In this document: positions 45,020 to 57,000 of the stretch, piece after piece
Position numbering within the stretch: the first letter of the stretch is position 1
Layout: each line of letters begins with the position of its first letter
Assembly: GCA_904066235.2 (NCBI GenBank)
Contig: CAJFCV020000006.1
Span: 6,448,001-6,512,000 of the forward strand
DNA: 64,000 nt
Reading direction: 5' to 3'
Origin: Bursaphelenchus xylophilus
Taxonomy: Eukaryota; Nematoda; Chromadorea; Rhabditida; Aphelenchoididae
The notes under the pieces: generated by a model
What the model was told of the DNA's origin: nothing
Seen by the model: the letters and a program-made list of their open reading frames with translations, nothing else
Databases searched by the model: none
Made by a program: the position numbers and the translations under genes

Positions 45020-47032
45020 CTAGACAAAGGGTTCAATATTTATCTCCAAGGAACAGCACGGCATATTCAAGTTGAAATTGGTCAACACTTCTGGATGAAG
45101 GATACCGAAGACACCCAGTTCAACAAGCTTCCCATCTACTGTCCTGTAGATTACTTCGGCTGATCGACCAGGGAAATAAGTCGGATCTAAATGGGAAAAC
45201 ATAAACATAAATAAAAACCTATACCTTCCTTCTCCTTGATAAAATAACCAACTCCTCCTGATTTACTGAGAGGGACATCCAGAACTTCGAAGATCCTATC
45301 CAAAAGTCCATGTATTACTTCGAAACTACCAGTCTTACTGTAATAGACAGCAGCTGCATTCCTTTGATTTCTCGAGTTTGTATCTAAAAATAAATATTAA
45401 CAATAATAGGTATTATTTGCCTCTTGAAGTGTCTCTGAAGACAACATCTTGAACTTCGAACAATTTTATAGGCAGGGGCATCTCCTTGTTGTTGGATAAC
45501 GTTTTCAACAGTCCCGGGAGAAGAGAGTTTCTGGCGACTTGGAATTCAAGAGTCTTTGGATTGGCGATCTTGACACCGTTGATGTCAACTCTCTTCAGTT
45601 TGGTGGTAATATCATCTTCCGAGCACAGAGCAAAGTTCATGACCTCAGTCCAGCCAGCCAAAGCGAATTCGTTTCTCAGCTGGTCCGACAGTTTGTTTAG
45701 AGCGAAGGGCTGAGCGACAGTATGGGCTTGGGGCAATCGAGTGGGAAGATTATTGTAGCCATAAGCCAAGGCAAGGTCTTCCGCAACATCACATTCATGG
45801 AGGACATCATGGCGAGTTGGAGGAACGGTGACCTTAAAAATTGTCGTCACTTTTGAGAACATACCAAAATCTTTCCGTTCTTTACTTTCTTGGCCGATAA
45901 TGACATTTTGGATAATAAATCTACTGCCTTATCTGCATCGACGTCAATTCCGATCTTCACATTCATCTGACTAAGATTCACTTCTTGCTCACGGTATGGC
46001 AGAACCTAAGGCTCGAATAAAAACCATCAAAAATGAAACTTGCTGGATATACGGTATCCGGAACTTTCTTGCTTTCATATACCACTTTCACTGGTTCAAC
46101 AGTGAACTTCTGCTTGCAATACTGACTGAACATAGTCACGATGGTATCCAATACAATGTTGGCCTTGTTGAGATCGACCGCCGTTGCTTCAATGAAAACA
46201 TTTTTGGTTTTCAATGTAATCTTGGAATGATCGCTGTTGATAATTGGAGGCAATGAACAGACAACGCCACTTGAGTCAAAGACAACCGGATACAAAGGCT
46301 TGGTTTTGATTATAGGCACGAATTCGCGAAGATGAAGTTCGTTCTTCTAAAGGTCGGAATTGAGAGAGTCCACTACAAAACTCACCTCATAATCTTCCAA
46401 CAAATCCTTGGAATTGTATTCTTTTGTCTTATTTAACGGAACAAACTTGATATCTTGCGGTTTCAAAGCTCGATAATAAAAAGGGCCTTTAACCGTGTCC
46501 AAATCGTGAGTTCCAACAGAGACCAGAGTCCTCTTCCTGCAGATATTCTGATGCAATTTATCTTGAAGATCGATGAAACTGTTGTAAGTATCCTCGTCAA
46601 ACACAACATCTCTCAAGATTGCGGACACAATGTATGGTCGAATCGTTTCCACGGACTTCTCCACATTCAGAACAACTTGTTCCTTCGGTTTACTAATTTC
46701 ATATCTGGGAGGCTTCTCGCTAAAAAAGATTGTAGAATACATTATAAAAGCCTACACTCCCTCAAAGACTCTCAACGCTCTTGCCAGGCCTTCAACACAC
46801 AACAAATCGTATCTGTTAGCTGGAACTTCGATCTTGAAGGTAGATACTTCCTTTCCATCGGCTGTTTTCTCGACTACCTATACGAGCAAATGTTTCAAAA
46901 ATAAATAAAAAAACCTACAACGTCATCCAATTCAAGCCCATAATTAAAAAAGACTTCGTCCAATTCTTGTTCAGAATACTCTCTTCCGAGGTATTTGTCC
47001 AAAATATTCTTCTTGATTCCAATCGTAGGCAT
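45020..47032 (-). CDS. FARSB: Phenylalanine-tRNA ligase beta subunit
   Basis: Forms the cytosolic alpha2beta2 PheRS that charges tRNA-Phe. Exons 47032-46919, 46877-46756, 46719-46386, 46346-46053, 46005-45865, 45832-45421, 45383-45225 and 45186-45020 join in phase to 580 residues (human 589). Seen: N-terminal [55 protein letters not shown] (B3/4 editing-like domain), [27 protein letters not shown] (B5) and the C-terminal fold [13 protein letters not shown] with [20 protein letters not shown]. Intron 6 appears to be GC-AG (AGAG|gcaaat). Intron 5 is 32 nt. TTTTTAG sits directly before the ATG, suggesting trans-splicing downstream of ALG2. Confidence 0.96.
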
Positions 47033-47155
47033 CTAAAAAGAAAACGAATCGAGAATTGGAGCGAACGATCCAAAAATGATAGAAAACCGGATAAAACCGT
47101 AACGTTCTATTATAATCAAAACTCGCAATAATTTATCGCACTCAATAAATAGTAA

Positions 47156-48489
47156 TTACAAAACAGTTTCCAAAAGTTTCTGTGTGAAGGCCTCAAAAGA
47201 AAAGTTATCTTGAACCCGAACTCGTCCGGCTTCCCCCATCCTCTTCTTCAGTTCTGGATCCCTGACAGCCTTTAAAAACACATCAGCAAACTGTTTTAGA
47301 TCAGCATCTGGTTCTATCAAGTACCCTGTCTTCTGATTGTCTATGGTTTCAATGGGGCCTCCACTTCTGAGGGCTAAGACTGGAGTTCTCAGCCACATTG
47401 ATTCCAAGGGAACAATTCCAAAGTGTTCTCCTTTTGGGGTGTAAAACAACAACTGAGCCCTTCTCAGTAAAGATACCTTCACAGCGTCGCCTAAAAGAGA
47501 TATTGTTTTTCATCTTACAACTTACTTGGACTTTTGTAAAACTTAACGTTATCGGAAAGACCAAAACGCTCGGTTTCTTGTACCAATTCGTTATAAATCG
47601 TTTTGTTTTCAGAATTCAAGGGATCATACCCTCCGGCAAATACCAATAAGCACTTTGCAAAAGTTTTCTGATCCACCAAATCTTTGAAACTATCTAAAAA
47701 GATGAAGAAAATATAATAATACTTACTAAACACTCGTAATGCCAAGATATGATCTTTCTTCCCTTCGTATCGGTTTAAGCTTACAAAAACAAATTCAAAA
47801 TCGTCTGGAATGTCTAACTGAACATCTTCAGTCTCGTCAAGAACACTGGTGTTTAGACTCGGATGTAAAATATCAAATCTGGAGGAATCGATAGTAGGGA
47901 AGGTCTCGGAACAAACGTTCTTTGTGAATAAAGAGTTGACGTAGATCTTGTCTGCCAATCCCAATGTTTTATTCTCTAATCCATCAATGAAATATCTGTA
48001 GAACTTCTTCAATTCGCTTTCACGTGTCGTGAGTTTCTGATCAGGAAAATGACAGTAGAAGATCAACTTAGGGTGGAAAAAAGGTCGAGCCAACCTAAAG
48101 AAGACCAAGGGCAGTGATATCTAAAGAAATCAATAATAATTCAACGGATATTACCTGATCCAAAAAAACAACATCCGCAGTTTTGTCCCATATAACGTAC
48201 AAAGAAGCGATGCAGAGTCGAATGTAGGCCAACAATGCATAAAACTTCCCAAAAATGGTGCGGGGAATCCACTTTGCCGCTACAACAATGTCTAAAACAA
48301 ACAATTATACATTTTCATCCACTTACTGTCTTTAAATTTCAGGGCCTCCGTAAAGCAATGTACCTCGCTAAACTGATTGGTAACAATTTCAACTTGGTGC
48401 CCATTGTTGTCAAAGGCAATAGCTGCATCCAAAATTAGTCTTTCAGCTCCGCCAACTCCAAAATCAGGATGCAAAAAAGTTACTTTCAT
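47156..48489 (-). CDS. ALG2: ALG2, alpha-1,3/1,6-mannosyltransferase
   Basis: Adds the second and third mannose to dolichol-linked Man1GlcNAc2 on the cytosolic face of the ER (GT4). Exons 48489-48327, 48291-48155, 48120-47727, 47693-47526 and 47490-47156 join in phase to 398 residues. Seen: HPDFGVGGAERLILDAA at the N-terminus, LIFYCHFPDQKLT, GLADKIYVNSLFTK, FVFVSLNRYEGKKDH, LLVFAGGYDP, and the GT4 nucleotide-sugar motif GEHFGIVPLESMWLRTPVLA with the EX7E glutamates. It is head to head with VTA1 (203 bp between the ATGs) and likely first in a three-gene operon. Confidence 0.95.
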
Positions 48490-48569
48490 CGTTTACACAT
48501 AATCGACTATATACAGAGAGCTGCAAGATTTATTTGTACGTCCAGAGAAAATTACCTCAATAGAAACAC

Positions 48570-48600
48570 TGCACTTCGTGACACTTCGTGACACTTCGTT
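48570..48600 (+). repeat. Three tandem copies of GACACTTCGT
   Basis: Short perfect tandem repeat in the shared promoter of ALG2 and VTA1. It could be regulatory or a slippage product. Confidence 0.7.
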
Positions 48601-48692
48601 TCAATGCAAGCGTAACGAAATGCAAAATATTTTTTATATTTTTTCATGCATGGTTTTCGCCTGATCAAGCGTTTGAGTCTGTCTGTAATAAC

Positions 48693-49894
48693 ATGTTGAA
48701 TATTCCGAAAGAATTGTCTCCTATTTCTCCGTTTATTAAAATTGCTCATGAACATAAAACGAGGGATGTTACTGTTTATTACTGGAGTAAGTTGCAATCC
48801 TTTTTTTTATTGTATTTTGTAGCTCTTATGCATGCTACAAAGCTGGCCATGGATATGAGAAAAGACTCGGTTGAATCAAAAACTTATTTATTGTTGCTAC
48901 TGGATGAAATGGAAGATGTATGTTTCATATTTAAAAATTTTTCATTAAAAAATAGGTTAAGAAACAGAACCCAGAGAATGAGTCACTTAAAGTAGACGTC
49001 ATTGCACAAGCGTATATAGAAGAGCAAGCCAGGAAGTTCTTTGCTTTTGCTGATGGGAAAGATAGGAATGGGGAATTTAACAAGAACGTGGTCAAGGCTT
49101 TTTACACTGCTGGGTACCTATTTGATGTTCTTGCCGAATTTGGAGAGTTGGATGAGGCGATTGTGGTAAGATTACTTATTTTTATAAACCCTCCTTGTCT
49201 TTAGAATAACCGTAAATACGCAAAATGGAAGTCTACTTATATTCACAATTGTCTAAAGAATGGAGAAACTCCCGTGCCTGGACCGCCACCCCGAGACGAA
49301 GGTGAAGAATTGGCTAATGAATTTGCTAATATTGAATTTAAACCACAACCTCCACCTCGAACTTCTCCACCTGCTAGTGGAGTTCCTCAACATCCAGATT
49401 CACAGGGATTTGGTTGGAATCATCTAAACTCGGCTGGTGGAAATCCTGCCAGTAATCAGAACAACTTTTCCCAACCACGGAATCAGTTTGATAATAACCA
49501 GTTTTATGCGCCATCCGGTCAGGCTAATTCTTCATCAATTGGGCAGCCCTTTGTTCCTCCTGCTAATCCCTCTTACCAGTACAATCATGACAAACCTTCT
49601 TACCCTCCAGCGGTCCCCCCTCCTTCATACGTACCGTCTTCTTTTCCTTATCCTCCAACTCAATCGTTCTCTTCTGGGGTTGATTCCCCCTCCGGTCAAA
49701 GTAATGGAAGCAAAGGTAACTAAAATAATATCAGCAATTATATGCATTATTTAAAATCGTGTCTTTCAGTAAGTCTCGAGGATTACATTGAAGCACGTCG
49801 TCTTTGCAAAATGGCCTGCTCAGCCTTGGATTACGAAGATGGAAAAACGGCGATTGATTTTATGGAAAAGGCCCTGAAGGTATTGAAGAAGTGA
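48693..49894 (+). CDS. VTA1: VTA1/LIP5, activator of the VPS4 ATPase
   Basis: ESCRT-III disassembly factor. Exons 48693-48786, 48823-48917, 48956-49165, 49205-49715 and 49770-49894 join in phase to 344 residues. Seen: N-terminal MIT pair (ISPFIKIAHEHKTRDVTVYY; KTYLLLLLDEMEDVKKQNPE; FFAFADGKDRNGEFNKNVVK; FYTAGYLFDVLAEFGELDEA; RKYAKWKSTYIHNCLKNGET), a Pro-rich linker of about 150 residues (PPPRTSPPASG and so on), and the C-terminal VSL domain that binds VPS4 (SLEDYIEARRLCKMACSALD, then YEDGKTAIDFMEKALKVLKK). The earlier in-frame ATG at 48588 is less likely because the family begins close to LNIPKELSPIS. Confidence 0.95.
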
Positions 49895-50072
49895 TCGTAA
49901 TTTAATGAGCATATTTCGTATGTAAATTAACAATTATAAATATCTGCAGAGATTAGACAAGTATATACAACAAAGCAATTGTGATATGAAAACATAAAAG
50001 AGAAGCGAAGTGGAGATGCATCAGATCGGGGTCACCGGTAGAGGAATGAGGGACGTATTTTAAGAAGACGGA

Positions 50073-51022
50073 CTACTTTTCGGGCTCTGCTCCTCCACTC
50101 ATGTCCATGGTCAGGGCCTGTACTATCCAGGGATCGTTTTTACTGCCTTGTTTGAATTCTTCTCGGGTCAACTTTCCATCGAAATTCTGAGAACATAAAA
50201 TAAAGTAAATTCAGAGAATTGAAAACAATGAAAAAACCATTTTCTGTCGACTTTTTATACAGATCTGTGTTCTAGAATACATATTTCGAGCAGCTTACCA
50301 AATCCATATTTGAGAATATCTTCTCTACCCTTTTCTGTGGTGTATCTTCATCTTTTGGCAATTCCAACATGTTTCCGATCATTGAATAAATAGCATCTAC
50401 AATATTTGCCATCTCTTCTTTGGTAATGAACCCATCCTTATCCACGTCATACAACGAGAACGCCCCTATAATTGGCTGAATATTTTTGTTTTTCTTCCTT
50501 ACAATCAAGTTTTTCATCCAAGGTTCCCCTTGATGTTATTGAGAGGGCGGCAATGAATTCTTTGAAAGAAATGTGACCATCCTGAAAGGGAAATATTAGT
50601 TATTTCGCCGGGAATGGGTCTGACATTTGTTCCATTAATGCATAAACAGCCCTAACCAGTCTAGATAACGTACTCTGTTGTCATCAAACACATTAAAAAC
50701 AAAAGCTGCGAATTTAGAGGGATCGCCGTTCGGGAAGAACTGTTTGTAGATGTTCTGGAACTCTTCCAACTTGAGTTCTCCACTCGGACAATCCCGGACA
50801 AAGTCCTTATACCACTTTCTGAGCTCTTTTTTACTAACTGCAAAAAGGGGAATGATTAACAAGAAAATTGATACTTTGGTTAAACTTACAATAAGTCTTG
50901 GTCTCCAATTCCTCTATGTCTTCCAAACTCAACTTTTTATTCGCCTTTTTGGGTTTGCTGGTACAATTAGCATTCCCATTTATGTCATTGGATCTGGCCG
51001 ACTTGCTCTTGTGTTGGCCCAT
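50073..51022 (-). CDS. Neuronal calcium sensor-family EF-hand protein
   Basis: Exons 51022-50890, 50837-50674, 50581-50503, 50465-50299 and 50186-50073 join in phase to 218 residues. The start MGQHKSKS allows N-myristoylation (Gly2, Ser6). The tail before the first helix is about 25 residues longer than in NCS-1 and hippocalcin. [20 protein letters not shown] matches the inactive first hand (C-P). Hands 2 and 3 look competent ([29 protein letters not shown]). Hand 4 is [13 protein letters not shown]. The C-terminus is [11 protein letters not shown]. Likely a membrane-switching calcium sensor in neurons; the orthologue is not assigned. One acceptor (AATTATAG) is inferred from the required W-A-F-S-L-Y-D frame. 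Confidence 0.92.
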
Positions 51023-52374
51023 TTTGAGGATATAACCACCGCCTGGAATTGCAAAAAGTTGGTTTAATAAAATAAAACCATCACGCAATGAGAAACTTAT
51101 AAGATGTTTACAAGATTAAGCGGAAACTACAAACATGGTGAGTTATGAAGAGCGAGCCTCCGTCCCGCCTTATCATTACAAACATTCGCCCAAGAGCCTA
51201 TCAATCACGCCTCTTCAGGGCTCTGCGCACGCTGAAGCAATCCAGATCAAAGTAAAATTTGGTTTAGACAGCTGACCGACGGCCATTTAACCCGAGCCCA
51301 AGCTTTGAGTGAGAGGGGGTCAACACGTCCAATAGTCTCTTATCTTGGCGCTCACATCAAAATGGAAGACATCACATTTATGCCTTGTCATAATGATGGG
51401 ACGGATCTATTACAGAAAGAGCGCATTCTGGCAGTTCCTAACAAAGAAAGGTCATTAATTACATTTTCACTTAAATAGAGTTATAGACAGTGGCCCAACC
51501 GCCCTCCCCTTTCTCCGATTGTAGTATGACCACAAAGACAAGGCCCCTTAACTTTGGGGCTTCGAAAACGACTTCCTCGGGCCGGGATTACATCTGAAAG
51601 TGGGATAAATCCGAACGAATTATTGCATCTGGGGGTATTAAGAGACTTCTTACCTACGGGTTTCCTAAATGGGGACGGCATGACAATGATGGAAACCAGG
51701 GAGTCTTGGCTTTGCCATGGATCTACCCGGATATCCTTTGTGCTGACCTCAATGGAAAGCCGATTGGCCTTAAAGTCTTGAAACGAGCGCTAATCACCAA
51801 AAATTAAAGAAGGCGGACTGACGTGGATGTGAATCAAAGAAAATCAGAAGCCTTCACATCACTTTGCGACCCGAAGGTTTGGCACCAGACTTCCGAGTAT
51901 CTGAACGACAAGTGCTCAGTTCGTGGACAAGACAAAAGCCCAATGATATGGATATGGTTGCTTTCCCACCGTTTGCGGAAACAATAAGCGTCGAGGGGTA
52001 GATTGAGCAAGCTCCAGTTGTCTTTTTTAGATGCCAGAAGAAGGTCCCGTTTATTTAAGTCGACTGGATAACACGAAAGAAGGCGTTTAGTGCAAGAGAC
52101 AACATGTTACTGCCCAGGAAAGTATTGCGTCGGATTAAAGGCCGCAATTGTAAGTGGGAAAGGGGGAAAAATGGAGAGTTCGTGACATGCATCCTCATTT
52201 GGGTGTTTAAATGGGACGAATTCAGTTGAGGTGTCTCTCTTCGTGTCTCCTCCACAATTAATCCGACGTTTCGGCCGCCTTTGTCCTCTTTTATCCGGAG
52301 GACATCCCCCCTCCCATTACGAGTCGAGCAAATCAGTTTAATTTAAACACGTATACATGAAATGTAAATTAGGA
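51023..52374. other. Intergenic upstream of the calcium sensor
   Basis: 1.35 kb with no supported gene or repeat. It should hold the promoter of the calcium sensor gene and the 3' region of cyclin H. Confidence 0.45.
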
Positions 52375-53802
52375 TCAATCATCGTCCGAGTCCGCGCCCA
52401 CCGTCTCGGGGTTCTGGGACACATTTCCGACGGCCTTCATCCTCTCGTCGCATTCATTATGGATCCGACTGAATGTCGGGATTCTCTCCTGAAACAATTT
52501 TTTCTTAGGAAATTTTTAAAACAACAATGAAGAGGCACTCCCAAAAAATCAAATAACTTAAAGATATGTAACAAAGGCCATATTCGTTCGCAAAAGAGTG
52601 CTTTGACAAAAATCTTATCAAGGGCTAACCAAAATTGGATTAGTAAAAAAATCATTTAACTAGCTAACCAAATGATTCGATTGGCAATCAAATCTTCAAA
52701 ATCGTTCAAGCAATGCTAACACAACGTTCTAGCTGGCCATTTGGACCTCTTGGCTCCAGCTTTCTGGCTGGCCGGACAACTCTCTCCTAGATCTAAAGGC
52801 AATTTAATGCCTTTGAGTAGTCATTATAACTTAAAAATTAAAAACAGTGGGTCATAATCGCTTTTATTCCTACTCTCTGCAGGGTTTGTCGTTCCTCAAT
52901 GGGCATGGGCCGTGTTTGTAGCTCCACTAAACTGATGATGTCATCTACTTTTGTCATCAATTTGTCAGCCAGCATAGCATTCTCGACATTCGGGTTCCAA
53001 GTGTCCACCTGACATAATCTGTGTACGTAATCTCTGAATATGTCTTTCATCTTCCCTAAAAAAAACTTCTTAATATTGTTTTGGTGGTCCTACCCATTTT
53101 GTTCAGGCCATACATTAAAGCCGCCAGAGCAATGTGAGTGGGTGTGTATAATAACATGACATCGCTAAGGAGACATTGCTGCAAGCAATGAGATCATACC
53201 GCAAGCTATGCAACATTTACCTTAAAAAAGAGATCAGAATGTTCTCGAATTCCTTCCAAGTCAAATCCAAGCATTCCATGAGTCTTCATCTCCATCAAGT
53301 GCCCTTCGAAAGGTCGGAAGGGGCAATGGATAGTCAAATGATAGTCCAACTTGAACATTATAATGGGTTCCCAGATTAGTATAGATTCTGCATTCTGTTC
53401 GGGAGTCCCTGATTGCAAATTGGAGATAAAATCATGCACAGAAATATTGAATTCATCGACCTTTGTAGCCAAATAATAAGAAGCCATCATGATGTTCTTG
53501 GGAGAGTATTCCATGGCCGAATGTCTCAAGTAAAACCTCTTGAAGTAAGCAAACGCTGTCCATCGGACTGCAGGCCACATCTTTGGAACAAATTCATCGC
53601 CAAATCGAACACCCGTTTCCTGGACAATCTTCAGCAATTTATTCTCATCGTCCACATTTAGAAGGCGCTCTTCGTCCTCTGAATTCTGGAGGAATGGTCT
53701 CAGTTTGTTCTTATAAGCAGCATTAGCTTCTTGTCTTAGATTCGAAATCTCATCTGGGTTTGCAAAAGTCCAATGCGACTTCTGAGTACTTGTTGGATAC
53801 AT
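52375..53802 (-). CDS. CCNH: Cyclin H, CDK-activating kinase / TFIIH subunit
   Basis: Pairs with CDK7 and MAT1. Exons 53802-53221, 53178-53094, 53055-52874 and 52488-52375 join in phase to 320 residues (human 323). Seen: MYPTSTQKSHWTFANPDEIS, the start typical of cyclin H; cyclin-box motifs VRFGDEFVPKMWPAVRWTAF, AYFKRFYLRHSAMEYSPKNI, ASYYLATKVDEFNISVHDFI; second box HCPFRPFEGHLMEMK, LLYTPTHIALAALMYGLNKM; and an acidic end GADSDDD. Intron 3 (52489-52873) carries the dispersed repeat. It is unrelated to the calcium-sensor gene downstream. Confidence 0.96.
52610..52860 (+). repeat. Dispersed repeat, copy 2, inside cyclin H intron 3
   Basis: Same orientation as 43930-44215 with similar length and word order (GGATTAGTAAAAAAATCA, TTCTGGCTGGCCGGACAACT, AGATCTAAAGGCAA), diverged by roughly 15-20 percent by eye. 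It makes intron 3 six to ten times longer than neighbouring introns. Confidence 0.75.
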
Positions 53803-54025
53803 GGACTATAAAAAATAACTGGCTTCCATCAATTGCAAGTACACAACAGAAATAACTGATTCGCACATCAAGTTTATATTCGTTAAATTTATCTACTACA
53901 GTTTCTAGCCAACAAACGATAACAAAATAAGTACGTTACAGTAAAAAATGGTTAACAATGGTGATGAGAAGTCATAATAATCGCCTGAGTAAACTAACTG
54001 AAAGATAAAAATTAAAAAATGACGG

Positions 54026-57000
54026 TTACGTTGGCCGGATCGGCGTATTCCTCCCCAGTCTTAAAGTCATGGGGATTTCATTGGTCGGAAATGTCGCAAT
54101 AGCCAGCGACATTGATTTAGAATCAGCAGAATAGGTCGTCTGTCTAGGTGAAGACGGATGAATCTCAACAGCCGACATATTGCTCGAAGTCACTCCTGAA
54201 GTGGATGGATGTCTTGATTCTTGCGAAGACTTGTGAGGATTCATTTTGCGAACGATGGATATCTTCTTGGCGGACAGTGGCCTCATCGTCGGTTTCACAC
54301 TCCCCAGAAGAATATTCTCGATCTTGGGATCGGGGAAATATGGAATCGGTGATTCGCTTGTGATAATCTGGAAAGAATTGGTTAAATTATTCATAATTAT
54401 TATCTCTTACCTTCCCCGAAGTGTAAACTGCCCTGCCCGGGTTGCTTGGATCGGCGATCTTGATAAGTTTGTCCGCCTAGAAATGTATTACATAGTATGG
54501 GCCACTCGAAGCTGGCGTCCTCTTTCTTTGGATTTCTTCGCGTAGACCCCGCCGATTTTCCTAAAATTTAGATTCTTCCGAAGCTGAGATTTGCAATTTT
54601 CAACAGATTAAATTTGCAAAAAATGTTTTGATTGATCCCTCTGTGCCTTCCCAAAGTTTTATTTTAAATAATTATGTTAGTAAACTTTAATTTTTTAAAA
54701 AAATTTAATCGGTTGAAAATGGCAAACCTCAGCCCCAGAAAAATCTAAATTTTAGGAAAATCCGCGGAGTCTCCGCGGAGAAATCCAAAGAAATAGGACG
54801 TCAGCCTCAAGTGGACACCCTTTAATATTTTTCAAAGACTCAACTTACAGTTTGGGCATTCATACAAGGAGTACCTGATTGGACCATTTCTCTCGGGGCT
54901 AGATGGATGTTCTCGCAATATCTATACATAAGATGCTTTCGTATATCCGCACAAAAGAAGGCCCCGACATCACACAAGGAGCATTTGAGACGAATCGCCC
55001 TTATATGCCCGATCATGTGTTTCTGCCCCTCCTGAAATTCATAACGATTTCACAAAGCGACAAGAATCAAACTCTTCATGTATGCACCCTTACAGCTAAA
55101 TTCCGACAAGTCTGACCACATTCAGCACATTGATGGAGCCCATCTCTTCCTTGTTTCGCCTCTTTTTCACTAAACAATGGCTTTAATGGACCAAAGAACA
55201 TTTTCCGCTGATTCTGGGATAACATCACTGGAAGGCTGAGAAGATCATCTGGCCTACAAGGATTCTCTCCAGGGACTTGAATCAACTAAACGAATCGAAG
55301 GTATACTATGCATGTTAAGTTACCTTGACATCATCTCCTGCCCCTTCATCTCTAATTGCAGCATAGTTCTGCTTCCTTCTCGAGGCGGCCTCTCCTCTGG
55401 TATCTTTGGTAGCCGATGGGACACCTTCCCCCTGGTTCTTGGTAGGTGTATTCAAAATGTCTGTTTCCTGTCTTTCCCCAACCAAAGCCGAAGGGAAAAA
55501 TGTTTTGAGAGGGGAATTATTGGCTGATCCCAAATTCGACCTCGGTTTCCCAGTAAACGGATCATTTCGACCAAACTCAACTTCCATAGTCTTCTGATGT
55601 CGGTGAGTAGGCACGCCAGCATTTGCTTCCGAGGATGTAGTAGGCAAAATAAATTCGCTAAGAGCCACTGGGCTGGCTGGATCGGACACTGGCTCCTCTT
55701 TCATCAGGGTTGCAAGATCCGGAAGATCACTGGCAGGATTTGATTGGGCCCGGGGTATTTTCTTCGGCTTAGCTCTACTCTTCTTGGAAAGCGACTAAAA
55801 CGCATTCTACAGAGTTAAAAACTACGTACGGATTCTCTTGAGTTCTGAAGGCTCTGATAACTCTCATCTTCATCCATATTCACAGGCTTAAACTTCTTTG
55901 GCAACACATAATCTTGAACAAATCTGCGGTTCACCAATCGAGCTCTGGGTTCCCTACCGGCGATCAGAGTGACTGGGACGTCATTACTGTCATCATTCTC
56001 CATAGACGGCTGTCTCTTTGTTGCCTCGGAAGAATCGAAAAAGGCCGAACGGAAAGTTTTCGGGGCCGTTTTCTTTTTCTAAAATTTTAATCACAAACTT
56101 GACATCAAATTTACCATACCATTAGCCTGTCGAGAAAATAATGTGGATCCGCCGCGCCTTGAAATCGCTCATCATAACTTTGCGATGGCTATCCTCGGCT
56201 GGAGGTTTATTAAGATTTCGGCGAAATTTTTCTGCGACAAATCCACATAATTTTCCTTGAAGACTGATAACAAAAAAATACAACAAACCCAAATCAAAAT
56301 AACCATACCTTGCTAGAAATGTTAAGTTGACTGTCAATCTCATCTTCCTCGATATTTTCTTGTTGAGATCGGCTAACCGCGTTAGCTACAATAACAGAAA
56401 TCTGTTCGTCGAGCGATTCGATAACTTTTTTTGTTGGACTCTTAACAATTTTCTTCTTCGGGGTCAACTTCTTCGTTAATTTCGGCTTAACAGGAGATGA
56501 GTTAGTTGAGGTTTCAGGGGTAACTTCCTCGGACATTGAATCCAGAATAGCATTTAGCTTCTCATTTGTATCTGATATCGCGAGACTTTCAGGACTAATG
56601 CTTGATCGTTCGGCCCTCTACAACAAAATGACATAAACCAGTTACAGGATGCAACCACGTAAAGTAAATGTATATCACCTTTTTGTTTCTCTGTGGGGCC
56701 CGACTTCGATTATCGTAGTGCCGTATTCGGATCTGCCCATGATAAGTCTTCAAATGATTCTTGAGTCGAGTGAAACTAAAAAAATATTTCGTCGCCAAAT
56801 CCATGTTTACCTTGTAAACTTCTTCTCGCAAAAGTAACACAACGGCGTTGTTTCCAAATTCCGTGGCTGATGAGATAAACATAAATGATAAGTCAAAATC
56901 TCAAAATCGTCGAAAGATCTCATTCCTTTGCACCTAACACTTTTACAGGATAAGGAATTAACATCAGCAAAAGCCAAAATCTCCTCCGGAATCTTTTTCA

